NCBI RefSeq assembly: GCF_001618425.1 | Contig: NZ_BDCU01000050.1 | Location: 62,001-126,000 of the forward strand | Length of the DNA: 64,000 bases | DNA from: Nocardia fusca NBRC 14340 | Lineage (GTDB): Bacteria; Actinomycetota; Actinomycetes; Mycobacteriales; Mycobacteriaceae | Direction: 5' to 3' | Shown: positions 1 through 8,440 of the stretch, piece after piece | How positions within the stretch are numbered: the stretch's first letter is position 1 | How the letters are laid out: each line of letters begins with the position of its first letter | Notes under the pieces: generated by a model | Database searches by the model: none | The model's input: the letters and a program-made list of their open reading frames with translations, nothing else | Told to the model about the DNA's origin: nothing | Made by a program: the position numbers and the translations under genes

Positions 1-694
1 TGCCGTCCCAGTGCGGACCGACCCGACGCACCGCGTCTTCGAGATTCGCGCCGGAACTCTCCATCGCATTACCGGCGACCTTGTAGGTCTCACCGATCCG
101 GCGCAATTCGTTCCAGTTCGCGGTGATCCGGGAGAGGACCATCTCCAGGATGTTCACCTCACTGCCCGCCATCCTGGTGACGTTCTTGACCGCCTCGTTG
201 ACATCGCCGACGACACCGGTGGTCTCCGCGATCAGATCCGCGAGTTCCGGCGGCGCGGCCGACGGCGGGTCCAGCTTGATCTCATTGGGTTTCGGATACG
301 CGACCGGGTCCGGATAGTCCATGACCAGGCCGGTGTTCTCCCGATCGGCGTCGACGGCCACTCCCTGCCCGGTGATCAGGTTCGTGGTGGCCGCATTGAG
401 TGCCTCGTAAGTCTTCTTGTCCTGGTCGTGATACATCCACGCGGTGCGGTTCAGCTCGTCGCCGCTGTTCGCGGTGGTGTTGCCGATACCGGCCATTCGG
501 GTTTTGAAAACCCCCGCCGCGTGCGTGAACGGCGTAGTCAGCGGCTCGAGTATCGCCCCGCCGAGCCCCTCGGGGCTGACCACGCAGTGTGCGCCGACGA
601 AATCGGCGATGGCCAACGCATCGGCGCCGATGACATCCAGCGCGTTTCCCAGCCCCGCGATCTGCGCGGACTCGGCTACCAGTGTTTCCGCCAC
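1..694 (-). CDS. ESX/WXG100-like secreted protein, C-terminus beyond window
   Basis: I translated this from the reverse complement starting at GTG 694, which has GGAAGG 9 bases upstream; the frame is open to base 1, so the C-terminal end is missing. The visible 231 residues are helical and Ala-rich. The N-terminus (MAETLVAESAQIAG) resembles EspC/ESX-secretion-associated proteins, there is a proline-rich linker near residue 140, and the visible part ends in HWDG, a W-x-G turn as in WXG100 proteins. The gene starts 19 bases after a membrane-protein gene, so the two are probably co-transcribed. A type VII secretion substrate is the best reading; the nature of the missing C-terminal part is unknown. 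The overlapping ATG at 703 is in another frame and was not used. Confidence 0.6.
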   Translation of the reverse strand, partial: MAETLVAESAQIAGLGNALDVIGADALAIADFVGAHCVVSPEGLGGAILEPLTTPFTHAAGVFKTRMAGIGNTTANSGDELNRTAWMYHDQDKKTYEALNAATTNLITGQGVAVDADRENTGLVMDYPDPVAYPKPNEIKLDPPSAAPPELADLIAETTGVVGDVNEAVKNVTRMAGSEVNILEMVLSRITANWNELRRIGETYKVAGNAMESSGANLEDAVRRVGPHWDG

Positions 695-713
695 CTGTCC
701 GACCTTCCTTCCG

Positions 714-1523
714 TCATCGGTTCGTAGTGTGCAGAGAAGTCAGAATCGATTCGGCATCGTGCTCGCTCAGCGCGCCGGGCAGACCGGTGTGACGCTGCAG
801 GAACAGCACCATCACCTCGGCAGAGGCGTACGCGGAAGTGGCCACGACATCGAACTGCGCGGTGCTCGGGTCGCACGACGACTCTCGAGCGATCCCGGTG
901 ACGACCGCCGTGTATCGGATGGCCGGTCGCCCGGCGACTTCGGCTTGGACCGGGCCTCGGATCTCCACGTCGGGGCGAGCGCCCGCGGCGTCGGAGAAGA
1001 TCGCGCCGGCTCGGTCGGCCGCTGCGCGCGCCGCGGTGTCGATATCGGTGCCGTTGCGGCCCTGCACCCCGACTCTCGCCAGGGCCGACCCTTCGGTCTC
1101 CGGACAATAGCCATATCCGTAGTCGCTCACGGCACCGTAGGACGCGATCGTCCGACCGCCCTCGGACCAGCTGACGGTCCGGCCGTTGGACGGGCGCCAG
1201 CCGTTCGCCGCGGGTACGGAATAGCCGAGCCCGTACCTCGTCGGCACAGTCGTGGGCTGCCCCTCGGCCGCCTCGGGTAGTGGCGGTGGAAAGGCCATTG
1301 AGGGAAATCCGGGTGGTAGTGGCGGATCCGTCGGTGACTCCACCGGCGCCGGGGGCCGCCACGATGGAGCAGCCTGCTCCACTTCGGGCACCTTGTCGGC
1401 GTAGGGGTTGCCGACCCACGCGATAACCAGCATCACCGCTGCGGCGACACCCATCCAGCCGACGACCTTGGCCAGCGGTCCGATCACACCCGATCGGGCA
1501 AAGGCAACAAGAAAACTACGCAA
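714..1523 (-). CDS. Single-pass membrane/secreted protein of the ESX-type locus
   Basis: The protein is up to 269 residues. It has one hydrophobic segment near residues 18-36 (GVAAAVMLVIAW), then a Pro-rich linker to about residue 90, then a soluble domain with two Cys (CPETEG and SSCDPS) that could form a disulfide. This matches an exported, membrane-anchored protein with an extracytoplasmic domain. The first possible start in this frame is TTG 1523; GTG 1487 is an alternative, and neither has a clear Shine-Dalgarno site, so the start is uncertain. It precedes the WXG100-like gene by 19 bases. Mycobacterial and nocardial genomes have similar Pro-rich anchored proteins of unknown function; no enzyme motif is visible. 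Confidence 0.6.
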   Translation of the reverse strand: MRSFLVAFARSGVIGPLAKVVGWMGVAAAVMLVIAWVGNPYADKVPEVEQAAPSWRPPAPVESPTDPPLPPGFPSMAFPPPLPEAAEGQPTTVPTRYGLGYSVPAANGWRPSNGRTVSWSEGGRTIASYGAVSDYGYGYCPETEGSALARVGVQGRNGTDIDTAARAAADRAGAIFSDAAGARPDVEIRGPVQAEVAGRPAIRYTAVVTGIARESSCDPSTAQFDVVATSAYASAEVMVLFLQRHTGLPGALSEHDAESILTSLHTTNR

Positions 1524-1835
1524 GCCGGGTCCTACCCCGAACCATCCGGGCTGCAGACAGCCCTACGTCGGCTTTTCATACCCACTCCTCGCACAGGTCG
1601 ACCAGCGATTCAGTAGATCAGACGCTGTCGGGGTCGGATCGGTTCCCGTTCACTGGGTTGCCCGAGGAATTCCTCTGTCGCGGCACTGCCGCTGACGATC
1701 GGTCAGCGCGAGCCCGAGTGCGATCTCCGTCGTGTTCACCGGGATGAGGCGGTGGGCGGTCGTCGAGAGCAAGGGGGCACCCCGGATGGGCGAGCCGACG
1801 AGCCGGTAATCAGCCAGAGCAGCGCGGATGTTCTG
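1524..1835. other. Intergenic region, no gene seen
   Basis: These 312 bases separate the ESX-type pair from the catabolic genes. Both neighbours are on the minus strand. I see no convincing coding frame, hairpin or operator. It must hold the promoter of the pair to its left and the end of the CoA-transferase transcript. Confidence 0.5.
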
Positions 1836-2897
1836 CTACGCCGCTGTTCCGTCGCCGACGGTCCCGCCGTGTTCGCCGAGCCGGGGTGGCGGCCGGTAGT
1901 CCGGAGTCCAGCCGGCGACGTGTATCGACGAGCCGACGAGCCGGTGTTCCCCGGCCCGCACGACCATTTCCGGTGTCGCCTCCAGTGCTTCCGGCAGCGT
2001 GCGCACCGCGGCGGCGGGGACGCCGAGCGGCCGCAACCGCGCCTCCCAGGAGGCCGCGGTATCGGTGGCCAGAACAGCGGTCACCATGCCGAGAACGGAT
2101 TCCCGGCTGCTCACCCGTTCGGCCATCGTCTCGAACCCGGCCAGCCCGGCCTCACCCGCGAAGAGCTTCCAGAACCCGTCGTGGGTGATGAACAGGGCGA
2201 GGTAACCCTGCGCGGTCGGGAAGAGCTGAGCCGGAACGTAATACGAGTGGGCGCCGTAGGGCCGGCGCTGGGGTTCGGTGCCGTTGTCGAGGTAGGCGGC
2301 CGCGTGATAGTTCAGCTGGGACAGCATCACATCGCGCAGCGACACATCGATCTGCCCACCCCGCCCCGAAACGATCTGGGCGAGCAACCCCAGCGCGGCG
2401 GTCAGACCGGTGGAGTTGTCGGCGGAGGAATACCCGGGCAGCGTGGGCGGCCCGGCGGGATCGCCGGTGAGGGCGGCGACACCGGTGGACGCCTGCACGA
2501 CGTAGTCGAAGGCGGGGTCGTCACCGTTGTTCAGGCCGAAGCCGGTGAGCGCGACGCAGACGATCCGGTCGTTGTATCGGCGCAGCGCCTCGTAGGTGAG
2601 CCCGAGTTTGCGGATGGCCGAGGGTTTCAGGTTCACCAGCAGGGCGTGGGCGTCCGCGGCCAGTTCACCGAGGCGGCGCTGACCGGATTCGGCGGTCAGG
2701 TCCAGGCAGATACTACGTTTGCCGCGGTTGAGGCTGGCGAAATAGGAATCACCGACCTTGCGCGAGATATCACCGCCCGGCGGTTCCAATTTCACCACGT
2801 CCGCGCCCAGGTCGGCCAGCATCATGGTGGCATATGGACCGGCCAGCATGGTCCCGACCTCCAGCACCCGGATACCGTCCAGCGGCCCGCCGATCAC
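1836..2897 (-). CDS. CaiB/BaiF (class III) CoA-transferase
   Basis: The product is a 353-residue family III CoA-transferase, which moves CoA between acyl groups through an aspartyl-CoA intermediate. Visible family features are the N-terminal PLDGIRVLEVG, GPYATMMLADLGADVVKLEPP (nucleotide/CoA-binding fold), NRGKRSICLDL, and PAFDYVVQASTG carrying the expected catalytic Asp. I chose GTG 2897 because AAGGAG lies 5 bases upstream and the family N-terminus begins there; the longer frame to 2990 only reads through an intergenic repeat. It is downstream of a luciferase-like gene and the B12-dependent mutase, so it probably activates or recycles an acyl-CoA of the same pathway. The substrate cannot be read from sequence. 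Confidence 0.88.
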   Translation of the reverse strand: MIGGPLDGIRVLEVGTMLAGPYATMMLADLGADVVKLEPPGGDISRKVGDSYFASLNRGKRSICLDLTAESGQRRLGELAADAHALLVNLKPSAIRKLGLTYEALRRYNDRIVCVALTGFGLNNGDDPAFDYVVQASTGVAALTGDPAGPPTLPGYSSADNSTGLTAALGLLAQIVSGRGGQIDVSLRDVMLSQLNYHAAAYLDNGTEPQRRPYGAHSYYVPAQLFPTAQGYLALFITHDGFWKLFAGEAGLAGFETMAERVSSRESVLGMVTAVLATDTAASWEARLRPLGVPAAAVRTLPEALEATPEMVVRAGEHRLVGSSIHVAGWTPDYRPPPRLGEHGGTVGDGTAA

Positions 2898-3030
2898 AGC
2901 AGCTCCTTGGGAGCGAATTGATGCGGTCTGCTGAGGCCGCAGCGTTGGCGGAGGTATCGCATCACGGCAGCTCCTTCGGAGCGGGTTCATGCGATCCGCG
3001 GAGGCCGCAGCGAAGGCGAAGGTATCGCAT
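2895..3030. repeat. Tandem 68-bp direct repeat between two catabolic genes
   Basis: Two head-to-tail copies, 2895-2962 and 2963-3030, match at about 57 of 68 positions. On the minus strand each copy carries GATGCGATACC, a Ser/Ala-codon-like stretch, and an AAGGAGCTGC ribosome-binding motif followed by GTG. The duplication has therefore copied the ribosome-binding site. It fills the gap between the stop of the luciferase-like gene (3030) and the CoA-transferase start. Confidence 0.75.
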
Positions 3031-3986
3031 CATCGCAGGTCCTTCGCGATTTCCGCGATCATCTTCCGGGTGCGGCGTTTGGAGGCGATCAGTTCGTCGC
3101 GGGTGTCACCGATGGGCAGCAGGCGGACGGACAGGTCGGTGGCGCCGGCTTCGGCGTAACGGCGTAGTCCGGCGGCGATGGCGTCTTCGTCGCCGGCGAG
3201 GCAGATATCGCCGATATCGCGGGCGTCGCCCTGTTCCAGTAGGCGCTGGTAGTTCGGGGAGACCTCGGCCTCGCCCAGGATGCGGTTGGCGCGTTCGCGG
3301 GCGGTGGCGATATCACCGGACGCGCACAGGCAGATGGGCAGGCCGGCAACTATTCTCGGGGCGCCGCGACCGGCATCGGCGGCGGCTTTGGTGATGCGGG
3401 GGGCGATATGGTCGGCGATGGCCCGTTCGTCGGCCATCCACAGGATGGTGCCGTCGGTGTGCTCGCCGGCGATGCGCAGCATGACCGGGCCCAGCGCCGC
3501 GACCAGGACCGGTAGGGGGGCGACCGGGCCGAGGTCGAGTGGGTTGCGCACGGTGAAGCTCCCGTTGGACACCTCGATCATGCCGGGACCGTTCAGGGCG
3601 GGGTTCAGGACCTCGAGGTAGTCACGGGTGTAGGCGGCCGGTTTCTCGTACGGCAGGCCGAGCATGTCCTGCACGATCCAGTGGTGCGACGGTCCCACCC
3701 CGAGGGCGAGCCGGCCGCCGGCCACCGCGTGCGCGGACAGCGCCTGCCGGGCCAGGGCGACGGGGTGCTGGGCCTGTAGCGGGACCACCGCGGTGCCGAG
3801 CTCGATCCGTTCGGTCACCGCACCGAGCAGCGCCACGGTGACCAGTGCGTCGAAATCCGTGGGGATCTGGGGAATCCAGGCGGTGTCCATACCCGCCGCC
3901 TCGGCCCATTGGATGTCGTCGATCATCCGGGCGGCCTTGCGCGCGGTGTCGCCGCGCTCGGGTCCGATCATCACGCCGATCCGCAC
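3030..3986 (-). CDS. Luciferase-like (LLM class) F420-dependent oxidoreductase
   Basis: The product is a 318-residue TIM-barrel LLM-family protein, probably using F420H2 or reduced flavin. The N-terminus MRIGVMIGPE, the strand ERIELGTAVVPLQAQHPVALARQA, the GGRLALGVGPSHHWI stretch and the late LPVLVAALGPVMLRIAG motif are typical of the subgroup of about 310 residues common in actinobacteria. The start ATG 3986 gives a full-length N-terminus. It follows the mutase small subunit by about 90 bases and precedes the CoA-transferase, so all four probably share a transcript. F420 rather than FMN use is inferred from family and taxon. Confidence 0.85.
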   Translation of the reverse strand: MRIGVMIGPERGDTARKAARMIDDIQWAEAAGMDTAWIPQIPTDFDALVTVALLGAVTERIELGTAVVPLQAQHPVALARQALSAHAVAGGRLALGVGPSHHWIVQDMLGLPYEKPAAYTRDYLEVLNPALNGPGMIEVSNGSFTVRNPLDLGPVAPLPVLVAALGPVMLRIAGEHTDGTILWMADERAIADHIAPRITKAAADAGRGAPRIVAGLPICLCASGDIATARERANRILGEAEVSPNYQRLLEQGDARDIGDICLAGDEDAIAAGLRRYAEAGATDLSVRLLPIGDTRDELIASKRRTRKMIAEIAKDLR

Positions 3987-4072
3987 GATTCCTCCACTCT
4001 CATGATTCGGGTGGAGCCGCCGCCCACCGTCACGGCGGCGGCTCCGGGCCCGGACGACGCGGCGTCCGGGGG

Positions 4073-4480
4073 TCAGGACGTGGGCGGCGCCGGTGTTCCG
4101 GTGAGCGCCCGCATCTCGGTGACCAGTACGTCCAGCGGGGTACCGGTCGGGAAGACGGCGGCGGCGCCGGCGGCCCGCAGTTTCTCGATATCGCTCTGCG
4201 GGATGGTGCCGCCGACCACCACCGCGATATCGGCGGCGTCGGCCGCGCGCAACGCGTCGACGACGCGCTGGGTCAGGGCGACGTGCGCGCCGGACAGGAT
4301 GCTCAGGCCCACCACGGCCACGTCCTCCTGGACGGCGATGGACACGATGTCCTCGATGCGCTGCCGGATCCCGGTGTAGACCACCTCGAATCCGGCGTCG
4401 CGCAGGGTGCGGGCGACGATCTTGGCGCCGCGATCGTGGCCGTCGAGACCGGGTTTGGCGACCAGTACCCGCGCGGTCAT
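4073..4480 (-). CDS. B12-binding small subunit of acyl-CoA mutase
   Basis: This 135-residue protein is a stand-alone cobalamin-binding domain. It starts RVLVAKPGLDGHDRGAK, containing the D-x-H-x-x-G motif (Asp13, His15, Gly18) whose His coordinates cobalt in base-off B12. It continues with the GLSILSGAH (Ser/Leu) and VVVGGTIP loops that hold the nucleotide tail. The length matches split mutases (isobutyryl-CoA or 2-hydroxyisobutyryl-CoA mutase type) rather than fused methylmalonyl-CoA mutase. The ATG overlaps the stop of the large subunit by one base (TGATG), so the two are translationally coupled and form one enzyme. Confidence 0.93.
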   Translation of the reverse strand: MTARVLVAKPGLDGHDRGAKIVARTLRDAGFEVVYTGIRQRIEDIVSIAVQEDVAVVGLSILSGAHVALTQRVVDALRAADAADIAVVVGGTIPQSDIEKLRAAGAAAVFPTGTPLDVLVTEMRALTGTPAPPTS

Positions 4481-6057
4481 CAGAACACCACCGGCTGCTG
4501 GAATTCGCCCCAGACCGATTTCAGGGCGGCGGTCATCTCGCCCACCGTGCAGTAGGCGTTCGCGCAGTCGATCAAGCGGTGCATGAGGTTGTCGTCTCCT
4601 TCGGCGCCGCGCGACAGCGCAGCCAGGGTCTCGCGGACGGCGGCGGTGTCGCGTTCGGCCTTCACCTTGGCCAGCCGTTTCAACTGGGTTTCGCGGCCGT
4701 CGGAATCCAGTTCGTAGGTGGAGATCTCGGGGGCCGGCTCGTCGGAGACGAATTTGTTCACCCCGACCACCGGTTTCGCACCGGATTCGATGTCCTGGTG
4801 CAGTTTGTAGGCTTCGTCGGCGATCAGGCCCTGGAGGTAACCGTCCTCGATCGCCCGGACCATGCCGCCCTGGTTCTCCAGGTCGGTCATGATCTCCTGG
4901 ATGGCCGCCTCGGTCTTGTCGGTCAGCGCTTCCACGAAATAGGAGCCGCCCAGCGGGTCGGCCACCCGGGTCACCCCGGTCTCGTAGGCGAGGATCTGCT
5001 GGGTGCGCAGCGCCATGGTCGCCGATTCCTCGCTGGGCAGCGCGAACGGCTCGTCCCAGGCGGCGGTGAACATCGACTGCACGCCGCCGAGTACCGCCGC
5101 CATCGCCTCGTAGGCGACGCGGACCAGGTTGTTCTGCGCCTGCGGGGCGTAGAGGGAGGCGCCGCCGGCCACACAGCCGAAACGGAACATCGACGCTTTG
5201 TCCGTGGTGGCGCCGTAGCGTTCGCGCACGATGGTCGCCCAGCGGCGGCGCCCGGCCCGGTACTTGGCGATCTCCTCGAAGAAATCACCGTGGGTGTAGA
5301 AGAAGAACGAGATCTGCGGGGCGAACTTCTCGATACTCATCCGGCCGCGTTCGACGACGGTATCGCAGTAGGTGACACCGTCGGCGAGGGTGAACGCCAT
5401 CTCCTGCACCGCGGTCGCGCCGGCATCGCGGAAATGCGCGCCGGCCACCGAGATCGCATTGAAACGCGGGACCTCGGCGGCGCAGAACTCGATGGTGTCG
5501 GCGATGAGCCGCAGCGAGGGTTGCGGGGGCCAGATCCAGGTACCGCGCGAGGCGTATTCCTTCAGGATGTCGTTCTGGATGGTGCCGGTGAGCTTGTCCC
5601 GGGGGACGCCTTTCTTCTCCGCCGCGGCGACGTAGAAGGCGAGCAGGATCGCGGCCGTGCCGTTGATGGTGAAGCTGGTGCTGATCTTGTCCAGCGGGAT
5701 GCCGTCGAACAGGATCTCGGCGTCGGCGAGGGTATCCACCGCGACACCGACCCGGCCGACCTCCTCCCCCACCTCGGGATCGTCGGAGTCGTAACCGCAT
5801 TGGGTCGGCAGGTCCAGCGCGACCGACAGACCGGTACCGCCCTGGTCCAGCAGATAGCGATAGCGCCGGTTGGACTCTTCGGCCGTGCCGAATCCCGAGT
5901 ACTGCCGGAAGGTCCACAGCCGTCCCCGGTATCCGGTGGCGTAGTTGCCCCGGGTGAACGGAAACGCGCCGGGCGCGGGCGGTTCGGTACGCCGATCGGC
6001 CGGTCCGTAGACCGGATCGAGCGGGATACCCGAGGAGGTATGGACTGCGTCGTTCAT
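4480..6057 (-). CDS. Methylmalonyl/isobutyryl-CoA mutase-family large subunit, altered active site
   Basis: This 525-residue protein is the radical barrel of a B12-dependent acyl-CoA mutase, which rearranges the carbon skeleton of a CoA thioester. Family motifs include RQYSGFGTAEESN (Tyr53), GLSVALDLPTQCGYDSD, GTIQNDILKEYASRGTW (Arg171) and AISVAGAHFRDAGA. Tyr53 and Arg171 align with Tyr89 and Arg207 of methylmalonyl-CoA mutase. The usual Tyr before the active-site His is Ala here (Ala207-His208), which should enlarge the pocket. I chose ATG 6057 over upstream starts because the conserved region begins just after it; ATG 6078 is possible. With the coupled small subunit it forms a split mutase, and its substrate is probably not methylmalonyl-CoA. 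Confidence 0.9.
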   Translation of the reverse strand: MNDAVHTSSGIPLDPVYGPADRRTEPPAPGAFPFTRGNYATGYRGRLWTFRQYSGFGTAEESNRRYRYLLDQGGTGLSVALDLPTQCGYDSDDPEVGEEVGRVGVAVDTLADAEILFDGIPLDKISTSFTINGTAAILLAFYVAAAEKKGVPRDKLTGTIQNDILKEYASRGTWIWPPQPSLRLIADTIEFCAAEVPRFNAISVAGAHFRDAGATAVQEMAFTLADGVTYCDTVVERGRMSIEKFAPQISFFFYTHGDFFEEIAKYRAGRRRWATIVRERYGATTDKASMFRFGCVAGGASLYAPQAQNNLVRVAYEAMAAVLGGVQSMFTAAWDEPFALPSEESATMALRTQQILAYETGVTRVADPLGGSYFVEALTDKTEAAIQEIMTDLENQGGMVRAIEDGYLQGLIADEAYKLHQDIESGAKPVVGVNKFVSDEPAPEISTYELDSDGRETQLKRLAKVKAERDTAAVRETLAALSRGAEGDDNLMHRLIDCANAYCTVGEMTAALKSVWGEFQQPVVF

Positions 6058-6132
6058 CGTTGAATACGATACTTGCATAAAATGAGAATGCCAATACCGC
6101 TTCGCGCGAACGCGTAATCGATCAGGAGTGAC

Positions 6133-6963
6133 ATGCCGACCGAACAGCAGATCTTCACCGACCGGACTGTGGTGATATCGGGCGCCAGCCGCGGCATCGG
6201 CCTCGCCGTAGCCCTGTCGGCCGCCCGCCGCGGCGCGAACGTGGTCCTGTTGGCCAAAACCGCCGAGCCGCATCCGAAGCTGCCGGGCACCGTGCACACC
6301 GCGGTCGCGGAGGTCGAGGCGGCCGGCGGAAAAGCGGCCGCGGTGGTCGGCGATGTGCGCGTGGAAGCCGATGTCCAGCGGGTCGTCGATACCGCGCTGG
6401 AACGGTTCGGCCGCATCGACTACTGCGTCAACAACGCCGGCGCCATCGCCACCGAACCCACCGAGCAGCTCTCGGCCAAGAAGTTCGACCTGATGCAGCA
6501 GATCAACCTGCGCGGCACCTTCCTACTGACCCGCGCCTGCCTGCCTCATCTGCGCCAGGCACCGAACCCGCACATCCTGACCATCGCGCCGCCGCTGAAC
6601 ACCAGCCCACGCTGGCTCGGCGCCCACCCCTCCTACACCCTCTCGAAATACGGTATGACCCTGCTGACCCTCGGCTGGGCGGCGGAGTACGCCGACGCCG
6701 GGATCGCGGCGAACTGCCTGTGGCCGCAGACCTATATCGCGACCTCGGCAGTGGCGAATCTGCCCGACGGTTCGGACCTGCTGGAGCGGTCGCGGGATCC
6801 GCGGATCATGGGTGACGCCGCCGCGGAAATCCTGTCCCGCGAAGCGCGGTACAACACCGGCAACTGCTATATCGACGCCGCCACCCTCATCGAATCCGGC
6901 CGGACCGACCTGTCGGAATACGGCGGCGGCACGAACCCGATCCCGGATATGTTCCTCGACTGA
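6133..6963 (+). CDS. SDR-family oxidoreductase, HSDL2-like
   Basis: The product is a 276-residue short-chain dehydrogenase. It has the TGxxxGxG-type loop VISGASRGIGLAVAL near residue 16, VNNAGA near residue 100 and the catalytic YTLSK. The long loop AKTAEPHPKLPGTVHTAVAEVE and the IAPPLN/WLGAH segment are typical of the hydroxysteroid-dehydrogenase-like 2 subgroup. AGGAG lies 6 bases before ATG 6133. It is divergent from the mutase operon, with 75 bases between start codons, so a shared control region is likely. It probably oxidises or reduces a hydroxy/keto acyl or steroid-like intermediate; the substrate is not determinable. Confidence 0.88.
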   Translation: MPTEQQIFTDRTVVISGASRGIGLAVALSAARRGANVVLLAKTAEPHPKLPGTVHTAVAEVEAAGGKAAAVVGDVRVEADVQRVVDTALERFGRIDYCVNNAGAIATEPTEQLSAKKFDLMQQINLRGTFLLTRACLPHLRQAPNPHILTIAPPLNTSPRWLGAHPSYTLSKYGMTLLTLGWAAEYADAGIAANCLWPQTYIATSAVANLPDGSDLLERSRDPRIMGDAAAEILSREARYNTGNCYIDAATLIESGRTDLSEYGGGTNPIPDMFLD

Positions 6964-7035
6964 ACCGGGCCGGGTGACGGCCGGCCGGGGTTCGTCGGAC
7001 GGCGTCGCGCCGGCGAACGAGGCGGGCGCCTCGGC

Positions 7036-7239
7036 TCAGAGTTCGACCGTCGCGCCGCAGATACCGCACACCTCGAGTGAGCGGCGCTTCCAGCGCGCGA
7101 CGGGAACGAAGAACACCGTGAACTGCTTGAACTCTCGTACCCGCTGCCACTGCGTCGTGTTGTGACAGCGTGGGCACGTCCGGGTTCCGCCGGGACCGAG
7201 GTTCCGCCGCTTGGTGCCGAAACCGAAGATGAAGAACAT
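7036..7239 (-). CDS. Small zinc-ribbon protein
   Basis: A 67-residue protein with two CxxC pairs, CPRC at about residue 21 and CGIC near the C-terminus, separated by FTVFFVPVARWKRR. This is the small zinc-ribbon family widespread in Nocardiaceae. The hydrophobic starts MFFIFGFGTKRR and FTVFFVP suggest membrane association. I chose ATG 7239 because the longer frame to 7296 adds only an Arg-rich tail unlike the family. It is convergent with the SDR. Function is unknown, and nothing links it clearly to the catabolic island. Confidence 0.7.
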   Translation of the reverse strand: MFFIFGFGTKRRNLGPGGTRTCPRCHNTTQWQRVREFKQFTVFFVPVARWKRRSLEVCGICGATVEL

Positions 7240-7518
7240 CAGCCCAGCGTAGAGCGCAGTTCGGCGATACCGGAGGGCGCGCCGCCCGCCCGGCATGTCC
7301 TTCGGAGACCGGCACCGGCTGGAGAACCACCGCCGGACCGGGCAACGCTGCCACCTCCGTCGCCGGATCCCGCGTCGCGGACATCGGGCCGGTCCGCGAC
7401 CCTCCCGCCCTACGGGTGGCTGTCGCGTCCGGGTGGCCGGACGAGCGCGCGTTTCCCCGCCCGTTCGGCATCTGGTCCTATCGCTCGGCGAACCGGACGA
7501 ACCGGACGGGCGGTGCGT

Positions 7519-8358
7519 TCACGCCGGTCGCGTGGCCACCACAGCGAAGTTCAGCGGTATCCGTGGCGCTTCCGGCGGAAGCGTCCACCCCTGCGGGCAC
7601 GGCACGAGGTCGGGGAAGGCGGGCCAATCCATGGTGGGCAGCTCCTCGACGGCCTCGATCCGCAGACCCGCCCGCAGCAGCGCGCCGACCACCTCGCCCA
7701 GGCCGTGCCGCCACTCCGACACGGTGTCGTGGGTGATCTGCCCGGCCGAATCCTCGGTATAGCTGCCCGATTCGATATAGGTCCGGTGACCACCGCCACC
7801 CAGGTAATCGTCGTTGATCTCCCAGGGCTCGAATTCCATGGACCCGAGGATCGGATGATCGTCGCGGATCAGGAATACTCCACCGGGTTCGAGGAGGTCG
7901 TGGATCGATCGCGCCCAGTCCTCCAGTTCCGGTAGCCACACGATGGTTCCGGCACTGGTGACGACGAGGTCGAACCGCCGGTCCAGCACGGCCGAGGCGA
8001 ATCGTGCGTCGCCTTCCACAAAGGCGATCTCGTGGCCGGCGGCCCGCGCGATCCGCGCGGCGTGGCTCAACGAGTTGGGCGAGAAATCGAGCCCGTGCAC
8101 CTCGACCGCGCCCAGGCGGGCCCAGGAGAGCGTGTCGATGCCGATATGGCACTGCAGATGCAACAACGACCTGTCCCGCACCCCGGATTCCGGCAGGTGC
8201 GTGGCCAGCACCGCCAGATCGTTGCGCACCACCGGGGAGATTCGGCCGGTGTCGGCCACGAAGGCATCCACGCCGTACATCGGCGAACGCCGGTGGACCT
8301 CGGCGCGGTCGTCCCAGTTCGCCCTATTGGCGGCGATCGCCGCGGCCTCGTCCATCAT
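7519..8358 (-). CDS. Class I SAM-dependent methyltransferase
   Basis: A 279-residue protein with a Rossmann-type methyltransferase core: motif I as LLHLQCHIGIDTLSWARLG, the acidic ribose contact VHGLDFSP, motif II VEGDAR and post-motif RRFDLVVTSAGT. Start ATG 8358 has GGAAAGGACC just upstream; the longer frame to 8418 reads through the operator palindrome. It is divergent from a TetR gene across a short spacer that holds a perfect 16-bp palindrome, so this methyltransferase is the most likely regulated target. The substrate is unknown, but a small hydrophobic or hydroxylated compound would fit the neighbourhood. Confidence 0.85.
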   Translation of the reverse strand: MMDEAAAIAANRANWDDRAEVHRRSPMYGVDAFVADTGRISPVVRNDLAVLATHLPESGVRDRSLLHLQCHIGIDTLSWARLGAVEVHGLDFSPNSLSHAARIARAAGHEIAFVEGDARFASAVLDRRFDLVVTSAGTIVWLPELEDWARSIHDLLEPGGVFLIRDDHPILGSMEFEPWEINDDYLGGGGHRTYIESGSYTEDSAGQITHDTVSEWRHGLGEVVGALLRAGLRIEAVEELPTMDWPAFPDLVPCPQGWTLPPEAPRIPLNFAVVATRPA

Positions 8359-8399
8359 CGGTCCTTTCCACAGGGTCGGCCTCACGAGTGACCGTTTTC

Positions 8400-8415
8400 T
8401 ATCACAGCTGTGATA
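8400..8415. promoter_or_regulatory. Perfect 16-bp palindrome, probable TetR operator
   Basis: TATCACAGCTGTGATA is a perfect palindrome in the 82-base gap between the divergent methyltransferase and TetR genes, 25 bases before the TetR GTG. Position and symmetry suit an autoregulatory TetR operator that also controls the methyltransferase. Its core CACAGCTGTG recurs at 41441-41456. Confidence 0.65.
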
Positions 8416-8440
8416 CAAACCTGAACCGATTTTCTAGACT

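Noticed and set aside
4579..6063. Plus-strand frame of 494 residues opposite the mutase
   Set aside because: Opposite-strand shadow; composition is His/Gly/Arg/Val-biased and no motif is seen.
6083..6097. GAGAATGCCAATACC between the mutase and the HSDL2-like SDR as another regulon site
   Set aside because: Only one half-site is intact (about 9 of 15 positions match); too weak to count, though position is suitable.
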